Assembly: GCA_029246705.1 (NCBI GenBank)
Contig: JAQWMQ010000015.1
Location: forward strand, 54,243 to 118,242
Direction: 5' to 3'
Source of the DNA: Phycisphaerales bacterium
GTDB taxonomy: Bacteria; Planctomycetota; Phycisphaerae; Phycisphaerales; SM1A02
Length of the DNA stretch: 64,000 nucleotides
Made by a program: the position numbers and the translations under genes. This document shows, in pieces, positions 35,661-44,113 of this stretch (position 1 is its first letter; every line of letters starts with the position of its first letter). Below the pieces are notes generated by a model. It was not told the origin of the DNA. It saw nothing but the letters and a program-made list of their open reading frames with translations, and made no database searches.

Positions 35661-36587
35661 TCAAAGAGACTGTTCTCGGACCGGTGGAGCCAGAACCACG
35701 AGCACCCCGGGTTCGATCGTGACCTCAAAGGAACTCAGCCGAGTGCCGTCACCCGCAGGATCGCCATCGACCTGGATCCTGGCCGGCGGATTCGCGCGTA
35801 CCTGGATCAGGCGTCCGCGTCCTCGCCGAGGTGCCTTCGAGTTGAACTGCCTTCGCACTCGACACCGCAGGACCCAGAGCGCAAGCCCCGTCACCGTGCG
35901 TGCCGGAAACTGAACGACGTCCAGGAGCCCGTCTGCGTTGTCTGCATCGAGGACCGGGTCCAGCCTCAGCGCGTATTGGCGGGAATTGCCCACGATCACC
36001 ACCCCCGGGCGCGCCGGTCCCAGCGATGCGCCGTCGACCATGACCTCGAAGGAAGGAGGTCTTCGCCGCCAGCGAAGCAGCTGACGAGCCAGCGGGCGCA
36101 GATAGGACAGATGCGAGATCGCACCCGTGCGACTGGCTGCAAGGTCGTGGGTCACTTCCGCATCCACCCCGATGGAGCAGCAGAGCAGGCAAAGTTCGGT
36201 CCCGACCCGGGCGACGTCGATTCGACGTGGTTGCCCCATGCTCATCGCTTCGAACAGACGCTCCGGCGAGGCCTCCATGCCGTGATCGCGTGCGAAGAGA
36301 TTTTCCGTTCCGGCCGGGTAGTGATAGACCGCCGTAGCTCGACGCGTGGCGGAATCCGCGGCCAGTCGCATCGCTCCGTCACCACCGATCACCACCAGCA
36401 GATCGACCTCATCCAGGTGTTCATCGAGCCACTCCACCGGGGGCTCGGGTCGCGTCGAAACCTGTCGCAGTTCCAGCGGCATGCCGTGCTCGAGGGCAAG
36501 GGCCTCGAGCCGAGGCTGCAACGCGGCCACCAGGGACCGGGAACGACCAGCGCCGGAGATAGGGTTGTAGAGGAGCAGGACCCGCAC
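35661..36587 (-). CDS. Diacylglycerol kinase / YegS-like lipid kinase
   Basis: Cytoplasmic or membrane-associated lipid kinase of the DAGK catalytic family, which phosphorylates diacylglycerol or a related lipid. The 308-residue protein shows LLYNPISGAGRS at the start, LLVVIGGDGAMR near residue 66-77, and GTENLFARDHG, the family's GT-x-N-x-[LF]-A motif. The C-terminal beta domain includes VQVDGDPAG-like sequence (IQVDGDPAGDG). It is upstream of fliL on the same strand, 160 bases away, and divergent from bamD. Link to the flagellum is positional only. Confidence 0.85.
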   Translation of the reverse strand: MRVLLLYNPISGAGRSRSLVAALQPRLEALALEHGMPLELRQVSTRPEPPVEWLDEHLDEVDLLVVIGGDGAMRLAADSATRRATAVYHYPAGTENLFARDHGMEASPERLFEAMSMGQPRRIDVARVGTELCLLCCSIGVDAEVTHDLAASRTGAISHLSYLRPLARQLLRWRRRPPSFEVMVDGASLGPARPGVVIVGNSRQYALRLDPVLDADNADGLLDVVQFPARTVTGLALWVLRCRVRRQFNSKAPRRGRGRLIQVRANPPARIQVDGDPAGDGTRLSSFEVTIEPGVLVVLAPPVREQSL

Positions 36588-36614
36588 GAGGACAACACGG
36601 TACCATTCTCATGA

Positions 36615-37790
36615 ATGGCTTGGCCCAAGATCAAATTCACGACATGGCGACCCGGCTTGAGAGCATGCGGCAGCTGCCTTCTGCTGCTGGCATCGAGCCC
36701 GTTCGCTTCTGCGCAGGAGGTCGAATTCGACCTCGGCAATGACGATGAGTGGACCACCGACCAGACGGTCAACCCTTCCAGTGAAAGCGGGCAGCTGCTG
36801 CTGGCCCGTCGAGCCGTCATCGACGGCAACACCAGTCGGGCGCGGGACCTGGCGACCGCCTTCATCGATCGCTACCCCAACTCGATGCTCCAGGCGAATG
36901 CGTACCTGATCAAGGGCGATGCCTACCTCGAGGACGGGGATGAGTACAAGGCCCTCTTCGAATACGAGGAGATCGCCCGCGGCTTTCCATCGAGCCCGGT
37001 CTTCGTGACCGCACTCGAGCGGGAGTTCGAGATCGGCAAGGCTTATGCCAACGGCCTTCGCAGGAAACTGCTCGGAACATTTCGCATCGTCTCCACCCAG
37101 GACGAAGCCCAGGAACTGCTGATCAGGATCCAGGAACGACTGCCGGGAAGCAGGCTTGCCGAACAAGCGGGCATGGAACTGGCTGACTTCTACTTTCGCA
37201 TCCGCGACCTGCGCATGGCGGCGGAGGCCTACGACCTGTTCGTCGAGAACTATCCCAGGTCCGCTGACGTCAACAAGGCGCGTCTGCGACTGATCTACTC
37301 GTACCTGGCCGATTACCGCGGCCCGAAATACGACGCCAGTGGACTGGAGGAGGCGAGACTTCGACTGGAGGACCTCAGAACCCGCGAACCGGGTCTTGCC
37401 CAGAGGATCGGTGCGAAATCGTTGCTGGTGCGGATCTACGAATCCGACGCAAGGAAGATGCTCGTGTCCGCGGAGTGGTACCTGTCGATCAACGACCCGA
37501 TCTCGGCGGAGGTGACCATCCGACGCCTGGTCAAGCAGTACCCCGACTCGATCGCTTCACTTGAAGCACTGCGGGAAATCCCGAAGATCCTCGCCCGGAT
37601 GCCCGAGACCGTGGTCATGAACGGACCCGACTACCGCACGCTGCGCTCGGAGAAACTGGGCGTGCCCTGGGACCAGAACATCGACCTGTCGGGCGTTTCC
37701 GACCCACCGGTGCCCATGGAAGCGGAACGGCCCGAGTCGAGCCCCCAGGAACCCCCTGCCGAGAATCCGAACTCCGGAGCCAACCCTTGA
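36615..37790 (+). CDS. BamD-like outer-membrane assembly TPR protein, non-lipidated
   Basis: 391-residue exported helical-repeat protein resembling BamD, the helper of the outer-membrane beta-barrel assembly machine. Repeats such as ARDLATAFIDRYPNSMLQANAYLIKGD, AAEAYDLFVENYPRSADVNKARLRL and TIRRLVKQYPDSIASLEAL (each written here in part) are TPR-like. The signal peptide ends near ASSPFASAQE with no lipobox cysteine at the cleavage site, unlike classical BamD. A Pro/Glu-rich tail follows. Its stop overlaps the TTG start of the lptE-like gene by four bases. Confidence 0.75.
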   Translation: MAWPKIKFTTWRPGLRACGSCLLLLASSPFASAQEVEFDLGNDDEWTTDQTVNPSSESGQLLLARRAVIDGNTSRARDLATAFIDRYPNSMLQANAYLIKGDAYLEDGDEYKALFEYEEIARGFPSSPVFVTALEREFEIGKAYANGLRRKLLGTFRIVSTQDEAQELLIRIQERLPGSRLAEQAGMELADFYFRIRDLRMAAEAYDLFVENYPRSADVNKARLRLIYSYLADYRGPKYDASGLEEARLRLEDLRTREPGLAQRIGAKSLLVRIYESDARKMLVSAEWYLSINDPISAEVTIRRLVKQYPDSIASLEALREIPKILARMPETVVMNGPDYRTLRSEKLGVPWDQNIDLSGVSDPPVPMEAERPESSPQEPPAENPNSGANP

Positions 37791-38308
37791 TCAAACGCCT
37801 GCTCGCCATCATGGCCGGACTGATCAGTCTGCTTGCGATCGGCTGCAGTTCAGGGCCCGATGGTGGCTGGTCCAGCGGATCTACCTACGACACCTCGCTC
37901 AGGACGATCGCAGTGCCGGTATTCGGCAACGCGACTTCGGATCGAAAACTGTCCCAGAACCTCACAGAGGCGGTTGTGAAGGAGATTGAATCCATCACGC
38001 CCTGGAAAGTGACTGGGCAGGGTCGGGCGGATACGATGCTTCGTGGCACGGTGACCCGTTATCGGCTCATCCTGCTGTCGAAAGATCCGACCACGGGTCT
38101 GGCCAACGAAATGCTCGTTGAAGCAACCGTCGATTTCGAATGGGTCGACCTCAGAACAGGCGAGCCGATCCTGACCAGAGCAGGATTTGCCGCATCAGCG
38201 CTCTTCACCCCCTCGAGGCCCTCACAGCAGCCGGTGGATATCGGCCGATTCGAAGTCGTCCAGGTTCTCGCCAGGGATATCGTGGATACGCTTCAAGCAG
38301 ACTGGTGA
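37787..38308 (+). CDS. lptE: LptE-like LPS-assembly lipoprotein
   Basis: 173-residue lipoprotein with lipobox LLAIGCSS (Cys20), starting at TTG in a four-base overlap with the previous gene. The body begins RTIAVPVFGNATSDRKLSQNLTEAVVKEIES, described here in part, matching the LptE/DUF4136-like pattern of outer-membrane LPS translocon plugs. DTMLRGTVTRYR and VDFEWVDLRTGEPI follow. With the BamD-like neighbour it points to outer-membrane biogenesis. Function is assigned by pattern and context. Confidence 0.75.
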   Translation: MIKRLLAIMAGLISLLAIGCSSGPDGGWSSGSTYDTSLRTIAVPVFGNATSDRKLSQNLTEAVVKEIESITPWKVTGQGRADTMLRGTVTRYRLILLSKDPTTGLANEMLVEATVDFEWVDLRTGEPILTRAGFAASALFTPSRPSQQPVDIGRFEVVQVLARDIVDTLQADW

Positions 38309-38337
38309 GCCCTCCTCTTTCAGCCGATTTCACAAGT

Positions 38338-40413
38338 ATGAACATGCCCCCACGAAACACCCCCATGCAGTTCAGTGCGGACCCCGACCCTTCTCGCGAC
38401 GGCGATGGAGGGCAAGGCCAGCAGCCTCCCCCCACCGGCAGTCCGCAACCTCCCCCACCCCGTGCACGTCAGAAGATGACCGGGTGGATCATGCTGATAT
38501 TCGTCGGCCTGATGCTCTGGGTCACGTTCGTCTACGCAGGTCCCCAGCAGGCCCAGATCGACAGCTGGGCCAAGTTCATCGCGTACGTGAACGACGACAA
38601 GGTCGAGCTCGATTCGGTCAGGATCGAACCCGGCTACGTCTACGCGACGATGAAGGACGGGGTGAAGGGCTTCGAGAACAAGAAGCACGTCTACGTCAAC
38701 ACGACCGATGCCACCGCGATCTACCAGAAGCAACTGGCGGATCTCAATGTGCCCTATTCGGCGAAGGCCTGGATCCCGAGCTTCTGGTCGCAACTGCTGC
38801 TGGGACTGGCTCCGATCCTGATCATCGTCCTGCTGCTGTGGTTCTTCATCAGCCGCTCGATGCGATCTGCCGGCGGCGGACCCGGTGGCATGATCGGCAA
38901 CTTCGGCAAGAGCAAGCACAAGCTTCGAACCCGGGACTCCGTCTCGGTCACCTTCGATGACGTCGCCGGTATCGACGAAGCCAAGGAGGAACTCACGGAG
39001 ATCGTCGAGTTCCTCAAGAACCCTTCGCGATTCACGAAGCTCGGGGGACGCATCCCCCGTGGTGTCCTGCTCGAAGGCCTTCCCGGCTGCGGCAAGACCC
39101 TGCTCGCCAAGGCGATCGCCGGTGAAGCCGATGTCCCCTTCTTCTCGATCTCCGGCTCCGACTTCGTCGAGATGTTCGTCGGCGTGGGTGCCAGCCGGGT
39201 GCGCGACCTGTTCAAGCAGGCCAAGGAGAATTCCCCCTGCATCATCTTCCTCGACGAGATCGACGCCGTCGGTCGACGTCGTGGTGGTGGCTTCACCACC
39301 GGTGGACATGATGAACGGGAGCAGACCCTCAACGCGATCCTGGTCGAGATGGACGGTTTCGAAGCCAACGACCAGGTCATCGTGGTCGCGGCGACCAACC
39401 GCGTGGACGTACTCGACCCCGCACTGACCCGGCCCGGCCGCTTCGACCGACAGGTCGCGGTCAGCCTGCCCGACGTGGTCGGACGCAAGAAGATCCTCGA
39501 AGTCCACGCCCGCAAGGTGAAGATGAGCCCGGATGTCGACCTCGAACGCGTCGCACGAGGTACCCCGATGTTCTCGGGTGCCGATCTCGCCGCGATCATC
39601 AACGAGGCAGCGATCATCGCGACGATGTCCGAGAAGGACCACATCGAACTCCACGACCTCGAGGAAGCGCGTGACAAGATCCGCTGGGGCCGCGAACACC
39701 GCAGCCGCAGGGTCGAGGAACAGGACCGCATCCTCACCGCCTACCACGAAGCAGGACACGCCACGGTCCAGGCGCTTCTCGAAGACGCCGACCCCCTGCA
39801 CAAGGTCACGATCATTCCCCGCGGTCCCATGGGCGGTGCGACCTTCAGCCTGCCCGAAAAGGACCGCATGGGCTACGGCCGCAAGTACCTCGATGCAACG
39901 CTTCGGGTGCTCTGTGGTGGCCGCATCGCGGAACTCAAGAAGACCGGCGAATCATCGAGCGGCGCCTCGATGGACATCAAGATGCTCACCCGGTACGCAC
40001 GTTCGATGGTGCTGGACTGGGGCATGTCCAAGCGGCTGGGATTCATCAACTATTCGGGTGAAGAGAACCGCGAATCGCTGATGGCCGACAAGGACTACTC
40101 GGAGGAGACCGCAAGGATCATCGACGAGGAGATCAAGGCGATCATCGATGATGCCTACACCGATACCGAGCGACTGATCGAAGCCAACTGGGACAACGTG
40201 GTCGCGATCGCCGAGGCCCTGCTGCGCTACGAGACCCTCCAGAACGACGACGTCGAGCGAATCATGCGCGGCGAACTTCTCGACAAGCCGACGGTGGCGG
40301 ATCTCCTGAGCGCGGAGAGCTCCTCCGACCAGGGTCAGACCCCTTCGGCCCCCGCGGCCCCGGACGAGGAACCGGACACCGGGCTCGGTGGCATGATGCC
40401 CCACCCCGCGTGA
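38338..40413 (+). CDS. ftsH: ATP-dependent zinc metalloprotease FtsH
   Basis: Membrane-bound AAA protease that degrades membrane and short-lived proteins. The frame is open upstream, but the ATG at 38338 is the first after the lptE stop and gives a plausible 691-residue protein. There is a Pro/Gln-rich head, a first helix ([21 protein letters not shown]), a 100-residue periplasmic part, a second helix, then the AAA domain with [11 protein letters not shown] (Lys253; Cys replaces the usual Thr), [12 protein letters not shown] and RPGRFDRQ, and the Zn site H470-E-A-G-H474. The tail is acidic and Pro-rich. The DUF167 gene overlaps its stop. Confidence 0.96.
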   Translation: MNMPPRNTPMQFSADPDPSRDGDGGQGQQPPPTGSPQPPPPRARQKMTGWIMLIFVGLMLWVTFVYAGPQQAQIDSWAKFIAYVNDDKVELDSVRIEPGYVYATMKDGVKGFENKKHVYVNTTDATAIYQKQLADLNVPYSAKAWIPSFWSQLLLGLAPILIIVLLLWFFISRSMRSAGGGPGGMIGNFGKSKHKLRTRDSVSVTFDDVAGIDEAKEELTEIVEFLKNPSRFTKLGGRIPRGVLLEGLPGCGKTLLAKAIAGEADVPFFSISGSDFVEMFVGVGASRVRDLFKQAKENSPCIIFLDEIDAVGRRRGGGFTTGGHDEREQTLNAILVEMDGFEANDQVIVVAATNRVDVLDPALTRPGRFDRQVAVSLPDVVGRKKILEVHARKVKMSPDVDLERVARGTPMFSGADLAAIINEAAIIATMSEKDHIELHDLEEARDKIRWGREHRSRRVEEQDRILTAYHEAGHATVQALLEDADPLHKVTIIPRGPMGGATFSLPEKDRMGYGRKYLDATLRVLCGGRIAELKKTGESSSGASMDIKMLTRYARSMVLDWGMSKRLGFINYSGEENRESLMADKDYSEETARIIDEEIKAIIDDAYTDTERLIEANWDNVVAIAEALLRYETLQNDDVERIMRGELLDKPTVADLLSAESSSDQGQTPSAPAAPDEEPDTGLGGMMPHPA

Positions 40414-40724
40414 GCGGGTTCCCGGGTATTCGGATCGACGGCGGTGCACTCGAGCTCGACATCAAGGTCGTGCCGGGCGCGCGTCGTGATGAGATCTCCG
40501 GCCCACTCGGCGAACGACTGAAGGTTCGAACCACCGCCCCACCGGAAGGCGGCAAGGCCAACCGTGCGGTAGTCGGGTTGCTGGCACGGACCCTCGGCCT
40601 GCCGGCTCGAGCCATCACCATTCAGCGAGGCCATTCCGCGGCCGAGAAGACGGTCCGGATCGAAGGTCTTGATCTGGCCTCCGCCTCCGGACACCTGGGA
40701 CTCACGACGGCAGGGTCGGGCTGA
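40410..40724 (+). CDS. DUF167/YggU family protein
   Basis: 104-residue protein of the YggU family, function unknown. Landmarks are LDIKVVPGARRDEI, LKVRTTAPPEGGKANRAVVGLLA and ITIQRGHSAAEKTVRI. It starts at GTG within a four-base GTGA overlap with ftsH, so it should be co-translated. The C-terminal 15 residues are an unusual Ser/Gly/Ala extension. Confidence 0.9.
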   Translation: MSGFPGIRIDGGALELDIKVVPGARRDEISGPLGERLKVRTTAPPEGGKANRAVVGLLARTLGLPARAITIQRGHSAAEKTVRIEGLDLASASGHLGLTTAGSG

Positions 40725-40750
40725 GCCGCAGATGTCGATCGGCGGTCAAC

Positions 40751-41197
40751 TCATGCCTGCGGGCCATCGACGCTGGCGGAGAACCCGGTCGGAGGCGTTC
40801 GAGGCAGCTCGCCAGCCGTCTCGATGCCCAGACTGCGAACAATCCGTTCGACCAGCTTCAGCTGGGCGACGAACTGGTAACCACAGATCAACATGAAGCT
40901 GGGGAAGACAAAGAGCAGGAGACCGCCCACACTCGTGACCTGTCCCATGATCAGAAAAAAGAGGTGATCATCGATATTGAACAGGTCGAAGCTTCGAATG
41001 ATCCAAGAGGCCAGAAACACCACGAAGCCCACCAGAACCAGGATGCGAAGGAACGACCACAGGACACCCGGCAGCAGCCGTTGCAGTCGTTCGCCGAATT
41101 CCTCGCGATAATCGGCAGGCAACGACCGCAGCATCGACCGCGCCTTGAACACCACCCAGACCGTGGCCGGGAAATTCACCAATGGCACGAAGACCAT
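40751..41197 (-). CDS. Membrane protein, downstream part of a TGA-split reading frame
   Basis: 148-residue protein with three hydrophobic segments (MVFVPLVNFPATVWVVF; FLRILVLVGFVVFLASWII; LFFLIMGQVTSVGGLLLFVF). Family unknown. The ATG has no convincing ribosome site and lies in the 3' arm of a perfect 12-bp hairpin. The frame continues upstream through one TGA (41215-41213) into a 44-codon segment that looks like the missing first helix. In the next gene on this strand, GLVWLNMIPCFNLVWSWFLAIW aligns by eye with the stretch here across the TGA, hinting that one continuous protein was ancestral. It may be made by coupled re-initiation. Confidence 0.6.
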   Translation of the reverse strand: MVFVPLVNFPATVWVVFKARSMLRSLPADYREEFGERLQRLLPGVLWSFLRILVLVGFVVFLASWIIRSFDLFNIDDHLFFLIMGQVTSVGGLLLFVFPSFMLICGYQFVAQLKLVERIVRSLGIETAGELPRTPPTGFSASVDGPQA

Positions 41198-41214
41198 CCC
41201 CAGGGATGGTCTTC
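41189..41214 (-). promoter_or_regulatory. Hairpin overlapping an in-frame TGA and the next start codon
   Basis: Perfect 12-bp inverted repeat GAAGACCATCCC/GGGATGGTCTTC with a two-base centre. On the minus-strand mRNA the last two bases of the TGA (41215-41213) open the 5' arm and the ATG at 41197 lies in the 3' arm. It could be a coupling device, or a recoding-type hairpin. Confidence 0.7.
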
Positions 41215-41347
41215 AGCGAGAACCCGTCAGCTCGATGACACGGTCAAGAACAAGAACGGCCCGGATCCGAAAGTACAGGTCGAAAACGAGAAAAAGCACG
41301 AAGCCGGCAACCAAAAGAAGCAGGTAGATCGGCCATAACGTAATCAT
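41213..41347 (-). CDS. Small membrane protein or upstream part of split frame, 44 residues
   Basis: ATG at 41347 opens a 44-codon frame: MITLWPIYLLLLVAGFVLFL, then VFDLYFRIRAVLVLDRVI and ELTGSR, ending at TGA. It is one strong helix with a positive flank. It is exactly in frame with the 148-residue membrane protein whose ATG lies five codons after the TGA. Either it is a separate leader-like membrane peptide that couples translation of the next gene, or the first part of one 199-residue protein broken by TGA. No strong ribosome site is visible before 41347. Confidence 0.5.
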   Translation of the reverse strand: MITLWPIYLLLLVAGFVLFLVFDLYFRIRAVLVLDRVIELTGSR

Positions 41348-41379
41348 CGTGAATCACCCCCAAACACGGGGAAGATGCA

Positions 41380-41961
41380 TCAAGCACCCTCGCCGACAGC
41401 TCGAAGTCGGGTCGCCGCGGACTTGACTTCGAGGAAGAAGAGAATGAAGAGGATCAGGGGAATCAGGCTCAGCGCAAGCTGAATGATGAAATAGTCGGTG
41501 GATGAACTCGTCACCACGACCGTCTCCCCTTCGGGGATGTCGGGTACCGATTGCCCCAAGCGTGGAAGGATCAAGCCTGCACAGAACGAGAGAACGATGA
41601 AAACCGGCAGCGAGATGGCATGGACCACTCCCTTCACACGGCCATCGGGAACGCCTTCAATCGATGCTTCCTTGAATGCAGCACGCAGACTGTCAGGGAT
41701 CCAGATCGCAAGGAACCAGGACCAGACGAGATTGAAGCAGGGAATCATGTTCAACCAGACCAGCCCCGGAGCCATCCGACGATGCTTCTCGGGGACGGCG
41801 CTCATGCTGTTCATGAGAACGATCAGGCCCCAGATGGTGATTGCCAGGGTGACCAGCATTAAGACGGAGGTGGAGATGGCCATGAACGCGAGGTCTTCAC
41901 CCACCCTCTGCAGATGTTCAGAATAGTCGACGGGCGGCGTGGCGCTTACGGACGTGTTCAT
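41380..41961 (-). CDS. Four-helix membrane protein of unknown function
   Basis: 193-residue integral membrane protein. ATG at 41961 is preceded by GGGAG eight bases away; the open frame reaches 42051. Hydrophobic segments are at about 28-52 (VLMLVTLAITIWGLIVLM), 66-88 (LVWLNMIPCFNLVWSWFLAIW), 115-138 and 160-182. The motif VPEKHRRMAPGLVWLNMIPCFN is the most conserved-looking part. I do not recognise the family by name. It lies between uvrC and the TGA-split membrane gene on the same strand, and the two membrane genes share a similar second helix, so they may be distant paralogues. Confidence 0.65.
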   Translation of the reverse strand: MNTSVSATPPVDYSEHLQRVGEDLAFMAISTSVLMLVTLAITIWGLIVLMNSMSAVPEKHRRMAPGLVWLNMIPCFNLVWSWFLAIWIPDSLRAAFKEASIEGVPDGRVKGVVHAISLPVFIVLSFCAGLILPRLGQSVPDIPEGETVVVTSSSTDYFIIQLALSLIPLILFILFFLEVKSAATRLRAVGEGA

Positions 41962-42025
41962 GAATGACTCCCTGAAATTATGACGATCAAACGCTCGATC
42001 AGGATCGACGGCTTCTTGAACGCTG

Positions 42026-43420
42026 TCAACCAGGTCGAGCGCGGGTGACATCGGGATCGTCGAACATCGATTTACGCCTGAGAATGTGGTGGTAGTGCTG
42101 GGCGAACCGGTGGGCTTCGTCCCGAATCGACTGGCAGAGCTTCAGACCGAGGTTTTCCCGACCCAGCTTGATCGGGTCAGCTCGCTGCTGGACATGGACC
42201 AACTCCTCCTTCTTGGCCAGCGAGACCACCATGGGTGGGTGGATCTCGAGTTCCTTGAACGCCTCGAGCGCGGCATGCAACTGACCCAGCCCTCCGTCGA
42301 TCAGGACGACATCGGGGTAGAGTTCGTTGCCCGCTCCGGCGTCCCGATAGCGACGACTGACGACTTCGCGAATCGCCATGTAGTCATCGTTGTCGACCGA
42401 GCGGATCCGGTATCGACGGTACGCGTCCTTGAACGGTCGACCGTCGATGAAGCAGACCTTCGAGCCGACGGTCTCGTTCCCGGCCAGGTGCGCGATGTCG
42501 ATGCCCTCGATGCACCGGATCGGCTCATCGAGGCCGAGGGTCTTCTGGAGCGACTGAAGCCCCTTGGAGGGATCACCGGAAAAGATGGTCACTTCGGGTT
42601 GCCAGTCGGCCTCACCGTCGAGTGAACGCTTCTCCCGGTCGTCGAGACGTTCGATCGCCTTGATCTGGTCCCGAAGCACCGCAGCCTTCTCGTAGTCGCG
42701 TTCGTCACTGGCAGCGGTCATGTCTCGTTCAAGTTCGCTGAGCATCTGGGTTCGCTTCGAGGTCAGGAAGCGGAGGAACCGGTCGATGTCGACGCGATAG
42801 TCTTCCTTGGTGACCCGGTCTGCGCAGGGTGCGGTGCACTGACCGATCGCGTGCAGCAGGCAGGGTCGGAAGAAACGGTTGCGAGGGTCATCCTGCTTGA
42901 TCTCGAGTTCGCAGGTTCGAAACCGGAAGACCCTTTGGAGCAGCTGGTGCGCTTCCCGAAGCGCGGAGACCGAGGTGAAGGGTCCCAGCACACGTGCCCC
43001 CTTGAAGCGTTCATCGGTCGGGGTGCGCGTGATGTAGACCCCGGGAAAGTCATCTCGGATGGTGATCGCCAGGTAGGGAAAGGACTTGTCATCCAGCAAT
43101 CGGATGTTGAACCGGGGGCGAATATCCTTGATGAGGCGACTCTCCATGAGCAACGCCTCCCATTCGCCTTCACATTCGATCACATCGAAGGATGCCACCA
43201 ACTCGACCATCTGGCGGGTTTTCGCCTCCAGTTGGGCGGATGCCTGGAAGTAGCTGCCAACCCGCTGGGGAAGGACTGCCGCCTTGCCCACGTAGAGGAC
43301 CGTCCCATCGGAATCCTTCATGAGGTACACCCCGGGAGCCCGTGGCAGGGCTCGAGCCGCTTGTGCCAAGCGGCTTCGGTGGGTGTCCTTGGAGGGGTCT
43401 GATTGGCCGGGAATATCCAC
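42026..43420 (-). CDS. uvrC: UvrC-type excinuclease subunit, lacking the C-terminal HhH domain
   Basis: Nucleotide-excision-repair nuclease that makes the two incisions around a lesion. The GIY-YIG domain (GVYLMKDSDGTVLYVGKA, about 30-110) is present. A Cys-containing region (FRPCLLHAIGQCTAPC), a UVR motif (DYEKAAVLRDQIKAIERL) and an RNase-H-like domain with its acidic residues (EGIDIAHLAG, VVLIDGGLGQL, RDEAHRFAQ) follow. The protein ends at 464 residues, 16-20 residues after the RDEAHRF motif. The helix-hairpin-helix tail of typical UvrC (about 600 residues) is missing. The start is GTG with GAGGAG eight bases upstream. Confidence 0.9.
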   Translation of the reverse strand: MDIPGQSDPSKDTHRSRLAQAARALPRAPGVYLMKDSDGTVLYVGKAAVLPQRVGSYFQASAQLEAKTRQMVELVASFDVIECEGEWEALLMESRLIKDIRPRFNIRLLDDKSFPYLAITIRDDFPGVYITRTPTDERFKGARVLGPFTSVSALREAHQLLQRVFRFRTCELEIKQDDPRNRFFRPCLLHAIGQCTAPCADRVTKEDYRVDIDRFLRFLTSKRTQMLSELERDMTAASDERDYEKAAVLRDQIKAIERLDDREKRSLDGEADWQPEVTIFSGDPSKGLQSLQKTLGLDEPIRCIEGIDIAHLAGNETVGSKVCFIDGRPFKDAYRRYRIRSVDNDDYMAIREVVSRRYRDAGAGNELYPDVVLIDGGLGQLHAALEAFKELEIHPPMVVSLAKKEELVHVQQRADPIKLGRENLGLKLCQSIRDEAHRFAQHYHHILRRKSMFDDPDVTRARPG

Positions 43421-43519
43421 GATTCACTCCTCAGAGGGCGACAAGCGGGCAAGAGCCCATAAACAGCATGCATCTGCAACTGAATTAAACCAAGACTGTT
43501 CACTCCTGAGCCGATGGTC

Positions 43520-43525
43520 TATAAT
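43520..43525 (+). promoter_or_regulatory. Probable -10 element (TATAAT) for the Cys-rich lipoprotein gene
   Basis: A perfect TATAAT lies 84 bases before the ATG at 43609. The best -35 match 17 bases upstream is TGTTCA, which is weak. Perfect -10 boxes are rare in this GC-rich sequence, so a strongly expressed transcript is plausible. Confidence 0.5.
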
Positions 43526-43608
43526 GGACCACCCGCTTGGGAGCGGATACACACTGTACTGAAGCCTCGATACGGGGCCAGATCAAGCATTCTGAGGAGT
43601 TTCATATC

Positions 43609-44010
43609 ATGACACGTACCCTGACGACCCTTGCAGCTGCCGCCCTTCTGAGCCTGCTTGCTGCCTGCGACAACAACAAGACAACCGATGATTCAGCTGC
43701 CCTTGGCGCTGTTTCCAACGATTCCGCCGCCTCATGCTGCAGCACCTCGGGTGACTGCTGCAAGAGCAGCGATGCCGCTCCTGGCGCCGTTGGTGACAGC
43801 GACTGCGCAAGCAGCTGCTCTTCTGCCGCTGCCGAGTGCCCCATGAGCACCACGACGACCGCCCCCGGCGCCGTGAGTGACAGCGACTGCGCAAGCAGCT
43901 GCTCCTCTGCCGCTGCCCAGTGCCCCATGACCACCAGCTCGGCCGCACCTGGCGCCGTTCGTGAGTCCAGCAAGGGTGGCTGCGCCTCCTCCTGCCGTTC
44001 TGAGAACTGA
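43609..44010 (+). CDS. Cysteine-rich repeat lipoprotein
   Basis: 133-residue predicted lipoprotein with lipobox LLAACDNN (Cys20). The start at ATG 43609 has GAGGAG upstream; the frame is open to 43537. Including the lipid cysteine there are 13 Cys in 133 residues: ASCCSTSGDCCKSS, then two 28-residue repeats containing GDSDCASSCSSAAAECPM and SDSDCASSCSSAAAQCPM, then GGCASSCRSEN. Linkers contain repeated APGAV. I know no family. The C-x3-C and C-x-M groups could bind a soft metal (copper, zinc or silver) or form a disulfide-rich surface coat; both are speculation. A 13-bp hairpin follows the stop, so the gene is probably monocistronic. Confidence 0.75.
   Translation: MTRTLTTLAAAALLSLLAACDNNKTTDDSAALGAVSNDSAASCCSTSGDCCKSSDAAPGAVGDSDCASSCSSAAAECPMSTTTTAPGAVSDSDCASSCSSAAAQCPMTTSSAAPGAVRESSKGGCASSCRSEN
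43793..43930 (+). repeat. Two-copy 84-bp-period tandem repeat in the Cys-rich lipoprotein gene
   Basis: Copies at 43793-43846 and 43877-43930 differ at only a few positions and encode the Cys-rich repeat. The near identity at synonymous sites indicates recent internal duplication. Confidence 0.9.
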
Positions 44011-44037
44011 TTCTCACTGAACTTCGTTGAACGAACT

Positions 44038-44070
44038 CGACCGCCCGTGCCGATCCTGCACGGGCGGTCG
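44038..44070 (+). terminator. Hairpin terminator after the Cys-rich lipoprotein gene
   Basis: Perfect 13-bp stem CGACCGCCCGTGC/GCACGGGCGGTCG with a seven-base loop, then TCGTTAT. The stem is very stable though the T run is short. Confidence 0.75.
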
Positions 44071-44113
44071 TCGTTATAGTCAAGCGAATCATCAGCCAAA
44101 CAGGAGCCTTCCG

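Noticed and set aside
40751..41347. Genome-wide reading of TGA as an amino acid.
   Set aside because: Many clear genes here (NRPS, pyrC, ychF, ftsH) end properly at TGA, so only a local event at this site is considered.
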